A stretch of 64,000 nt of DNA. Origin: Lacticaseibacillus rhamnosus. GTDB taxonomy: Bacteria > Bacillota > Bacilli > Lactobacillales > Lactobacillaceae. Shown piece after piece: positions 18,152 through 25,121 of the stretch (position 1 is its first letter; the number at the start of each line of letters is the position of its first letter). Both the position numbers and the translations under genes were made by a program. Location: NCBI RefSeq assembly GCF_900636965.1, contig NZ_LR134331.1:744001-808000 (forward strand), in the 5' to 3' direction. The notes beneath the pieces are model-generated. The model was not told the origin of the DNA. It did no database searches and saw nothing but the letters and a program-made list of their open reading frames with translations.

Positions 18152-19255
18152 ATGGCGTTATTCGAATTACCCTTACAAAACGATACGTCACGTAAAATTA
18201 TTCATCTAGACATGGATGCGTTCTACGCTTCGATTGAAATGCGGGATAATCCGCGACTACGCCATAAAGCATTGGTGATTGCTCGTGATCCGCGGACAAC
18301 CGGAGGCAAAGGAGTGGTCACCACCGCAAATTATGTTGCCAGACGTTACGGCGTCCACTCCGCCATGCCAGCCAATGAGGCGCTACAGTTGGTGCCACGT
18401 AAGGAACTCGTTTTTAAAACTCCGGACTTTCCCAAGTACAAAGCGGTGTCGGCACAGATTCATACTTTATTTCATCAGGTGACCGATTTAATCGAGCCGG
18501 TTGCGTTTGATGAAGCTTATCTTGATGTTTCAGCTAACCATGCTTTTCCCAGTACGATTGCGCTCGCATTGTGGCTACAGGATCAGATTAAACAAGCCAC
18601 CCAGCTAACGAGTTCAATTGGCATTTCATATAATAAATTTATTGCTAAACAGGCGTCTGATTATAATAAGCCGGTGGGGCGGACCCTAGTGTTACCCGAG
18701 CAGGCATTGCTGTTTTTGGATCGTTTGCCTATCAAGCAGTTTCGAGGTGTCGGCAAGAAGACACTACCAAAACTGACTGATCTTGGCGTCACAAACGGCA
18801 AAACGTTACGGGCATTGTCGCAGGATCAGTTATTAACTATGTTTGGAAAAATGGGGTTTATTTTATATCAACATGCGCGTGGTGTTGATAATCGACCAGT
18901 TGCCGTGCATACCGCTAAATCGATTGGTAAGGAACGAACATATGGCACGCCATTAACGGATGCCACGGCAGTTGAGACCCAATTGCGGAAGCTGGCGGCG
19001 ATGGTGGTAACTGCTTTGAATCAGAAGGGAATGCATGGCAAAACGGTGGTATTGAAAGTCAGAGACGTTGACTTTGTGACCCAGACGAAACGATTGACTC
19101 AGGACCATTATTTTGAGGGTGAACAAGCCATTTATACGGCTGCGTGGCAACTTTGGCAGGAAGTTAAACTGACCAAGCTAGCCATTCGACTTTTAGGGAT
19201 TACGGTCACCGGACTTGACCCTAAGCAGTATGAAAATATTGATTTGCCGTTGTAG
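18152..19255 (+). CDS. dinB: DNA polymerase IV
   Basis: Y-family translesion polymerase of 367 residues. Palm motifs are IIHLDMDAFYASIE (first catalytic Asp) and AFDEAYLDVS (second acidic pair), with SIGISYNKFIAKQAS following; the little-finger domain occupies about residues 240-350. The C-terminus lacks an obvious long beta-clamp peptide. The ATG at 18152 lies 11 bases after GGGGAGG (18134-18140); the GTG inside that motif would be an improbable start. No LexA/DinR box was recognised upstream. The gene stands alone, bracketed by palindromic arrays B and C in opposite orientation. Confidence 0.96.
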   Translation: MALFELPLQNDTSRKIIHLDMDAFYASIEMRDNPRLRHKALVIARDPRTTGGKGVVTTANYVARRYGVHSAMPANEALQLVPRKELVFKTPDFPKYKAVSAQIHTLFHQVTDLIEPVAFDEAYLDVSANHAFPSTIALALWLQDQIKQATQLTSSIGISYNKFIAKQASDYNKPVGRTLVLPEQALLFLDRLPIKQFRGVGKKTLPKLTDLGVTNGKTLRALSQDQLLTMFGKMGFILYQHARGVDNRPVAVHTAKSIGKERTYGTPLTDATAVETQLRKLAAMVVTALNQKGMHGKTVVLKVRDVDFVTQTKRLTQDHYFEGEQAIYTAAWQLWQEVKLTKLAIRLLGITVTGLDPKQYENIDLPL

Positions 19256-19399
19256 AGAGGGATGTGCTGTCTAAAAATGGTTCCTAAGCGTATTAGCTTA
19301 GTTAGAGTTATGTGTATGGCAAACAAAGAGGCATCAGTTTAGACGATTCCAGCAGCAGTGCGATAGGTCACCTTGTTCGAATATTAGGATAGAAAGCAA

Positions 19400-19481
19400 G
19401 AGCTGGCGGAGCGGTGGCGGGCTCAGTGGTGCCCACCACTCTAGCTACGCGGTCGCCAGCCTGCCACCGCGGAGCCAGCTC
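19400..19481. repeat. 82-nt GC-rich hairpin downstream of dinB, unrelated to arrays A-F
   Basis: Outer arms GAGCTGGC / GCCAGCTC (8 bp), a 3x3 internal loop (GGA on both sides), then a 13-bp helix GCGGTGGCGGGCT / AGCCTGCCACCGC with one G-T pair. The interior contains a smaller AGTGGT / ACCACT hairpin. There is no T-run, so it is not a normal terminator. I see only one copy in this window. It differs in sequence from the six-array family. The flanks 19256-19399 and 19482-19530 hold nothing I can name. Confidence 0.8.
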
Positions 19482-19534
19482 GGAGTAACGGAAATCACTT
19501 AATTAGAGTAGAACCGAGAAAAAGTTGACACTTA

Positions 19535-19795
19535 CGCCGGTTCACGCTCTGTTGAAACGCGTTCGCCAGCCCAGAAACCTGCACATAAGGACCTTGGTCG
19601 CAATGGCCAAAGAGCGGCCATCACGCCCAAGGCCGCTTATGCTCCGGTTTCTAACCGGGCTGGCTCACGCTCTGCTGAAACGCGTTCACCGGCGCAGGAG
19701 TCGGAGTGTAAGGACCTCGAACGCAATGGCCAAAGCCCGGCCATCACGCCCGAGGCCGCTTACACTCCGACTCCTAAGCGCGCCGGTTCACGCTC
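19535..19795 (+). repeat. Palindromic repeat array C (two units)
   Basis: A lone right-arm end (19535-19551) is followed by units at about 19556-19671 and 19679-19795. Unit 1 has CCAGCCC with GGGCTGG, AGAAACC with GGTTTCT, CATAAG with CTTATG and CCTTGG with CCAAGG. Unit 2 has CCGGCGC with GCGCCGG and AGGAGTC with GACTCCT. Neighbouring units thus have different stems that each stay self-complementary. The array ends 26 bases before the -10 of the next gene. Confidence 0.9.
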
Positions 19796-19818
19796 TGTAT
19801 TAGTACACTCTCACCCTA

Positions 19819-19827
19819 TGGTATACT
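19819..19827 (+). promoter_or_regulatory. Extended -10 promoter of the DRTGG/CBS gene
   Basis: TGGTATACT is an extended -10 element 28 bases upstream of the ATG; the -35 region (ATTAGT) is weak, which is common with extended -10 promoters. It sits immediately 3' of array C. Confidence 0.6.
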
Positions 19828-19854
19828 AACGATAGATTGCAATGAGGTGATGGT

Positions 19855-21168
19855 ATGGCGACAAAGCATGAGCAGATTTTGGATTATATTGCAAATTTGG
19901 CGGTTGGTAAGAAAATATCGGTGCGTTCGATTGCCAAGCATTTGAAGGTGAGCGAAGGTACTGCTTATCGTGCGATTAAGGAAGCGGAAAATACTGGTTT
20001 TGTTTCGACAATTGCACGGGTTGGTACCATTCGAATTGAGCAAAAACCGTTAAATCCAATTGAATCCGTGACGTTTAAAACCTTGGTTGATTTGATTGAC
20101 GCTAAAGTTTTAGGCGGGCAGGCTGGTATGGACAAAAAACTCGATAAGTTTGTGATCGGGGCCATGACACCGGCTGCTATGCGTCCATACATTACGCGTA
20201 ATTCGTTATTAATTGTTGGTAACCGTGAAGACGCTCAGCGATTAGCACTTGAAGACGGAGCAGCGGTTCTGATTACCGGGGGCTTTGAAACAAGTTCCGC
20301 GATTATTGCGCTTGCTGATGATCAGCAATTACCGGTTTTACAGACGGCTTATGATACATTTACAGTTGCAACCATGATTAACCGCGCGTTGTCTGATCAG
20401 GCGATTAAGCAAGACATCTTAACCGTTGCCGCTATTTATACGCCCCTTTCACAAATCGAAACGATTGGCGTGGAGGCAACCGTTGGCGATTACCTGGCAA
20501 TGACAGATCCCCATTATCCGCTCCCGGTTGTGACGCGAAACGGACGCTTGGTCGGCTTAATGCGTCCGGCACTGGCAGCTGGCAAGAAACCGACTGTGCC
20601 AATCGAACGGCTAATGCAAAAAGATCCGCAAACTGTCAAACCATATTTAAGCGTGACGACTGTCGGCCACACGATGCAGGATAATGGCATGAACGCAATG
20701 CCGGTTGTCGATGACAGTTGGAATCTTTTAGGTATCGTCACGCGCAATGCTGTCTTTTCCAGCTTAACCGGGATTGCCCATAGCCGTGAACTGACCAATA
20801 CGATTGCTGACCAGGTGAGTGCACAGTTAACGGCTATTACCCCGCAAAAGCCATATGGTGGTGGGTTTGAGCTCAAAACAGTGCCGGCGATGACCAATAC
20901 GCTGGGGACGATGAGTTTTGGCGTCCTTGCTGAAGCCATTAATAGTTGCACGACTCGCTACTTGCACGATACCGGGCGCCGGAATGTTTTGGTTGAGGGC
21001 GTTAACCTGACCACTTTTCGACCGGTTCAGTTGGAGAGTATTGTGACTGTTTTATTGCGGGTGCTTGAGCTAACGAGACACGATGCGACTTTGGACGTGG
21101 ACGTTCTCAGTGATGGCGTTCAGGTTGCCAAGGCAGTTGTGACTTGTCAGCTATTAGAAAGGAATTGA
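19855..21168 (+). CDS. HTH-DRTGG-CBS-hotdog regulatory protein (YtoI-like)
   Basis: A 437-residue protein with four recognisable modules. These are an N-terminal helix-turn-helix (residues about 5-60, KISVRSIAKHLKVSEGTAYRAIKEAENTG), a DRTGG domain (about 80-185), a CBS pair (about 195-310, ending NAMPVVDDSWNLLGIVTRNAVF) and a C-terminal hotdog/thioesterase-like domain (about 335-437). This matches B. subtilis YtoI, whose gene also neighbours nrnA (ytqI). CBS pairs usually bind adenine nucleotides, so a nucleotide-sensing regulator coupled to the downstream nanoRNase/pAp phosphatase is plausible (inference). Six bases separate it from the next gene. Confidence 0.88.
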   Translation: MATKHEQILDYIANLAVGKKISVRSIAKHLKVSEGTAYRAIKEAENTGFVSTIARVGTIRIEQKPLNPIESVTFKTLVDLIDAKVLGGQAGMDKKLDKFVIGAMTPAAMRPYITRNSLLIVGNREDAQRLALEDGAAVLITGGFETSSAIIALADDQQLPVLQTAYDTFTVATMINRALSDQAIKQDILTVAAIYTPLSQIETIGVEATVGDYLAMTDPHYPLPVVTRNGRLVGLMRPALAAGKKPTVPIERLMQKDPQTVKPYLSVTTVGHTMQDNGMNAMPVVDDSWNLLGIVTRNAVFSSLTGIAHSRELTNTIADQVSAQLTAITPQKPYGGGFELKTVPAMTNTLGTMSFGVLAEAINSCTTRYLHDTGRRNVLVEGVNLTTFRPVQLESIVTVLLRVLELTRHDATLDVDVLSDGVQVAKAVVTCQLLERN

Positions 21169-21174
21169 TCAAAA

Positions 21175-22131
21175 ATGATCCAGACCGATATTATTAACGC
21201 TATTAAAGCCAATAATCCAATTATTATTCATCGCCACATCAATCCTGATCCTGATGCGCTAGGGTCACAGGTGGGGCTGGCAGAAACCATTCGTGCCAGT
21301 TTTCCGGATAAACAGGTTTATCAAGTCGGCAGCGATACTGGCAATTTAAGTTGGTTGGCTGAAGAGCAAACAATTAAAGATGATGTTTATCAAAATGCGT
21401 TGGTGATTGTCACCGACACTGCTGATACGCCGCGCATTTCGGACAGTCGGTTTAATCAAGGCAAAATGCTCATTAAAATCGACCATCACCCCAACGATGA
21501 TGCTTACGGCGATCTCGTCTGGGTCGACAATCAGGCGAGTTCAGCTTCTGAATTGATTTATGATCTCATTGCTGCCAGTGACGGAGTTTTAACGTTGTCC
21601 GACAAAGCAGCGCGGTTGCTTTATGCCGGAATTGTTGGCGATACCGGCAGATTTTTATTCAACAATACCACCCCGCATACACTGCAGGTTGCTGCTGAAC
21701 TGATCAAAAAAGACTTCGATCCGACTGCCATTAACAATCGGATGAATACCGTGACGCTGGGGCAGGCGCGTTTGCAGGGCTATGTTATTGATCATTTGAA
21801 AATCAGTCCGGCTGGTGCGGCTAGCGTGACGGTACCGCGCACGGCAATTAATGACCTGCATTTAGCTGATGATCAGGTAAGCGCGGTTGTCGGCACTCCT
21901 GGGCGGTTAGACACGGTGGTTGCATGGGCCGAGTTCATTGAACAGGCAGAAGGCGGTTATCGGGTTCACTTACGGTCTAAGGGTCCGATTATTAACGGCC
22001 TAGCTAAGGAACATAACGGTGGCGGCCATCCACTGGCAAGCGGAGCCAAGGCGGCCAATTTTGACGAAATCATTCAAATCGAAACGCAACTTGATCAATT
22101 AGTTAGAGACTTTTCAACAACAAGAAAGTAG
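21175..22131 (+). CDS. nrnA: DHH-family bifunctional oligoribonuclease / pAp phosphatase
   Basis: Degrades 2-5 nt RNAs and dephosphorylates 3'-phosphoadenosine 5'-phosphate. 318 residues with DHH and DHHA1 domains. Metal-binding motifs are IIHRHINPDPDALGSQ, VTDTADTPR, IKIDHHPNDD, AGIVGDTGRF, and the DHHA1 signature GGGHPLASGA near the C-terminus. The ribosome binding site GAAAGGAA lies before the ATG. It is the second gene of a run of four closely spaced genes from 19855 to 24423. Confidence 0.95.
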   Translation: MIQTDIINAIKANNPIIIHRHINPDPDALGSQVGLAETIRASFPDKQVYQVGSDTGNLSWLAEEQTIKDDVYQNALVIVTDTADTPRISDSRFNQGKMLIKIDHHPNDDAYGDLVWVDNQASSASELIYDLIAASDGVLTLSDKAARLLYAGIVGDTGRFLFNNTTPHTLQVAAELIKKDFDPTAINNRMNTVTLGQARLQGYVIDHLKISPAGAASVTVPRTAINDLHLADDQVSAVVGTPGRLDTVVAWAEFIEQAEGGYRVHLRSKGPIINGLAKEHNGGGHPLASGAKAANFDEIIQIETQLDQLVRDFSTTRK

Positions 22132-22136
22132 GCATT

Positions 22137-23483
22137 ATGGACAATCAATTCAAACAATACCAACTCAAGCCTTTTGTGATTGCCGGCCTTGACGCCATGG
22201 GGATTACCCAGCCGACGCCGATTCAAAAAAAGGTGATCCCTGCGTTGCTGCGTGGCGAGAACCTGGTAGGTCAAAGCCAGACTGGTAGCGGTAAAACCCA
22301 TGCTTTTTTGGTCCCATTGCTTAGCCTGGTAGATCCAAATGAAGACGCGACCCAAGTTGTGATTACGGCGCCATCGCGGGAACTTGCCAATCAGATTTAT
22401 GCAGTTGCCCAACAATTGACGCAAACCGAACCAGCAATCCGGATTAGCCGTTTGGTGGGCGGGATGGATAAGCAAAAGCAGATTGATAAGCTGCAGGCGC
22501 ATCAACCGCACGTTGCAATTGGCACACCTGGCCGAATTTTGGATATGATCAAGCGCTATGATCTTGTGCCAGCATCGGTTCGTCATTTTGTCGTGGATGA
22601 AGCGGATATGACTTTAGACATGGGCTTTTTGGAAACCGTTGACGCCATTGCTTCAAGTTTTCCCGAACATTTGCAGATGGCCGTTTTTTCCGCGACGATT
22701 CCGCAAAAGCTCGAACCGTTTTTGCGCAAATACATGGATCATCCGACCGTGATTGAACTCAAGCCACAATCGGTTATTGCCGATACCGTTGAGAATATTT
22801 TAATCGCAGCAAAGGGGCGCGACAAAAACGAGCTGATTTATCAGTTAGTGACGATGGGCCATCCGTTTTTGGTGTTGATTTTTGCTAATACGAAAACCAG
22901 TGTGGATGCCATTCATGATTATTTGAAACATCAGGGACTCAAGGTTGCCAAGATTCATGGCGGGGTTCAGCCTCGGGAACGGCGGCGAATTATGAAGGAA
23001 GTCGCTGACCTTAAGTATCAGTATGTAGTTGCCACTGATTTGGCTGCGCGAGGAATCGATATCAAGGGGGTATCGATGGTGATTAATGCCGAGATTCCGC
23101 GCGATCAGGAGTTCTTCATTCACCGGGTCGGGCGTACTGGCCGCAATGGTTTGCCAGGGACAGCGATTACGTTATATGAGCCGGGCCAGGAAGATCAGAT
23201 TGCTGAATTGGAACATATGGGCATCAAATTTAAGCCTAAGACCATTCAAAAAGGTGAACTGGTTGACACGTACGATCGTAATCGCCGGGTTCAGCGCAAG
23301 CCTAAGCAAGAGGACACGAGCCTTGCCATTCGCGGCTTGGTGAAAAAAGCGAAACAAAAGCATATGCCAAACTATCGTAAGAAGATCCGGACAGCAGTGT
23401 TATTGGAACGCAAGCGCAATGCCAAAGTTGCGCGGCGTCAAGCCTTGCTAGCCGAGAAACGCAAGCACCGTAAACGAGGGTGA
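22137..23483 (+). CDS. DEAD-box ATP-dependent RNA helicase (CshB-like)
   Basis: RNA helicase of 448 residues. Motifs: Q motif GITQPTPIQKKVIP, Walker A SQTGSGKT, PSRELA, TPGRIL, VVDEADMTLDMGF, SATIPQ, then domain 2 with VATDLAARGIDIKGV and HRVGRTGR. The C-terminal tail (residues about 385-448) is strongly basic (KKAKQKHMPNYRKK, RKRNAKVARRQ), as in CshB-type helicases that act on structured RNA and ribosomes. It follows nrnA by five bases, the order seen in Bacillus and lactobacilli. Probably involved in cold adaptation and RNA decay (family knowledge). Confidence 0.93.
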   Translation: MDNQFKQYQLKPFVIAGLDAMGITQPTPIQKKVIPALLRGENLVGQSQTGSGKTHAFLVPLLSLVDPNEDATQVVITAPSRELANQIYAVAQQLTQTEPAIRISRLVGGMDKQKQIDKLQAHQPHVAIGTPGRILDMIKRYDLVPASVRHFVVDEADMTLDMGFLETVDAIASSFPEHLQMAVFSATIPQKLEPFLRKYMDHPTVIELKPQSVIADTVENILIAAKGRDKNELIYQLVTMGHPFLVLIFANTKTSVDAIHDYLKHQGLKVAKIHGGVQPRERRRIMKEVADLKYQYVVATDLAARGIDIKGVSMVINAEIPRDQEFFIHRVGRTGRNGLPGTAITLYEPGQEDQIAELEHMGIKFKPKTIQKGELVDTYDRNRRVQRKPKQEDTSLAIRGLVKKAKQKHMPNYRKKIRTAVLLERKRNAKVARRQALLAEKRKHRKRG

Positions 23484-23487
23484 GAAC

Positions 23488-24423
23488 ATGGCCGTAAACG
23501 AGTTGACGTTACCGACATGGAATAGCTTGGATGAAAAAAGACAACGATTTATTTTCCAACAGTTGACCCGCTACTTTTTGAGTCCGTTACTGACAGTTGA
23601 TGAGATTCGACCGGTGACTGCTACTTTTTATGGGCAGACGTTGCATACTTTTGAAGCCATGATCGGCGGCGAATGGGTGCGGTTGATTCCGGGGATGGCC
23701 CAAGTTACCCTAGGTTTTCATGCGCAGCAGCAAGAACAACTGGCTTCTTACATGCAGCAGAGCGGTTTGACTGTAACGGACTTAACGCAGGCTTTGTCGC
23801 CGCAACGGGAAGTCGCTATGCCGCCTATGCTGGTTGCGACTAAAGCTACGCCGGCAAATGAGGAGATCTTAGGGCGGATTAGCCTGACGACTCGTATTTT
23901 CAAGGGTAATCACATGCGCTATGCTGCGATTCGCGCGCAGGTGTTGCGCTTGTTGGATCGGCAAGGCAGCCTTGATCCTTTTGCCCAAAGCGGTTGGGCG
24001 GCGAGCTTGACCAGTGGCAACATTAAATTACGACTTGCCAGCGCTCATCATTATCAAGTGAGCATCGTCAAGTCCTGGCAAAAAGCGGATTTGATCAAGT
24101 CGCTGAGTTTTTTTGGCTTTCGATTGCCGACTCAGGATCAGTATGAATATTTACAAAGCGGCGGCCGGCAAAGTCTGTTTGCGTTTGGCAATACCTTGCC
24201 GCCGCAGTTACCGCGTTATTTGCCGAATCCATTTGGTTTGACGATTCCGGTTGAACGTGCGGGTAGTGAACTGATTGCGGAAGATATTCAAAAAAGCACA
24301 GTGTTACCCGCACAGCCGTCAGCAAAAGCAGCGTTGGCATTGTCGCCGTTTTATCAGGCAGAAGGTGCCGATGACCTGACCGTTGCCAGTTATCGGCGGG
24401 TTGCGACAGTTACGGTTAATTAA
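23488..24423 (+). CDS. Unrecognised protein with a degenerate FGE/SUMF1-like C-terminal half
   Basis: 311 residues, starting 4 bases after the helicase and therefore co-transcribed. I do not recognise the N-terminal half (residues 1-150). The C-terminal half resembles formylglycine-generating-enzyme folds: FFGFRLPTQDQYEYLQSGG matches the usual RLPTEAEWEYAARGG block, followed by LFAFGNTLP (for YPWGN), PNPFGLTIP (for NxFGLYDM) and a final SYRRVATVTV (for GFR). The catalytic WEW block and Cys residues of true FGE are absent (SELIAEDIQ instead), so it is probably a non-catalytic, binding version. Start codon ATG has GAGGGTGAG upstream. Function unknown. Confidence 0.75.
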   Translation: MAVNELTLPTWNSLDEKRQRFIFQQLTRYFLSPLLTVDEIRPVTATFYGQTLHTFEAMIGGEWVRLIPGMAQVTLGFHAQQQEQLASYMQQSGLTVTDLTQALSPQREVAMPPMLVATKATPANEEILGRISLTTRIFKGNHMRYAAIRAQVLRLLDRQGSLDPFAQSGWAASLTSGNIKLRLASAHHYQVSIVKSWQKADLIKSLSFFGFRLPTQDQYEYLQSGGRQSLFAFGNTLPPQLPRYLPNPFGLTIPVERAGSELIAEDIQKSTVLPAQPSAKAALALSPFYQAEGADDLTVASYRRVATVTVN

Positions 24424-24484
24424 GAAGGTAGACATCTGGTGTCTTGAAACATGACGAATAGCCGGTTGTTTTTTCAATAACGAG

Positions 24485-24513
24485 TTGACCTGGTTTTTCA
24501 GAAAAGCTATAAT
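24485..24513 (+). promoter_or_regulatory. Promoter of the alaS T-box transcript
   Basis: TTGACC (24485-24490) and TATAAT (24508-24513) with a 17-base spacer, close to the vegetative consensus. Confidence 0.85.
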
Positions 24514-24517
24514 TGGG

Positions 24518-24706
24518 ACTCGTTAGGATATGTGTCGACCCCTGAGTGAGACAGAAACAGCCACATACGTTGAGAGCGGCTGCACCAGGCTAAGATATGC
24601 TCCCTAATATCAGGTGAACGAATATTAATGAAGTGGTAATGACTCGCATCATTGCAACCAAGGTGGTACCGCGTGCAAGCGCCCTTGGCAGCAATGGTGC
24701 TTTTTA
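24518..24706 (+). promoter_or_regulatory. T-box leader controlling alaS
   Basis: The acceptor-binding sequence AACCAAGGTGGTACCGCG lies at 24656-24673 and is followed by a terminator (AAGCGCC 24677-24683, GGTGCTT 24696-24702, T-run). At the base of stem I, TTAGG (24523-24527) can pair with CCTAA (24602-24606). The triplet just 5' of that pairing is GCT (24599-24601), an alanine codon, consistent with the downstream synthetase. Charged/uncharged tRNA-Ala would set read-through. Confidence 0.88.
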
Positions 24707-24721
24707 TGTTGATAAGGGTGT

Positions 24722-25100
24722 GCGGTTCACGTTAACGCGTTTGTTGGCGCAGGGATCTGCGTATAAGGACCTTGGTCGCAATGGCCAAGAGCGGGCCATC
24801 ACGCCTAAGGCCGCTTACACTCCGGTTTCTAAGCGGCCCTGTTCACGCTCACTTTCCATAACGCGCTCCCCGGCGCAGAAGTCTGCGTGTAAGGACCTCG
24901 AACGCGATGGCCAAGCCCAGGCCATCCCGCCCGAGGCCGCTTACACTCCGACTTCTAACCGCGCCGGCTCGCGCTCACGTTAACGCGCTCCCCAGCGCAG
25001 GGATCTGCGTATAAGGACCTTGGTCGCAATGGCCAAAGCCCGGCCATCACGCCCAAGGCCACTTACACTCCGATCCCTACCCGCGCTGGCTCGCGCTCAC
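24722..25100 (+). repeat. Palindromic repeat array D (three units) in the alaS leader
   Basis: A short leading arm remnant (24722-24731) then units at about 24733-24850, 24858-24976 and 24979-25100. Unit 1 is mismatched (left AGGGATC against right GGTTTCT), unit 2 is matched (AGAAGTC with GACTTCT), and unit 3 is matched (AGGGATC with GATCCCT; CCTTGG with CCAAGG; CCAGCGC with GCGCTGG). The array lies between the T-box terminator and the alaS Shine-Dalgarno (25109-25114), exactly as array A does for the MetE-like gene. The junction CACTTTCTTTTAGGAGG is identical at both sites. Confidence 0.9.
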
Positions 25101-25121
25101 TTTCTTTTAGGAGGATATGTC

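Noticed and set aside
17683-19795. dinB with flanking arrays as a classical transposon
   Set aside because: No transposase, no target-site duplication that I can see, and the arrays have several units each rather than single terminal repeats.
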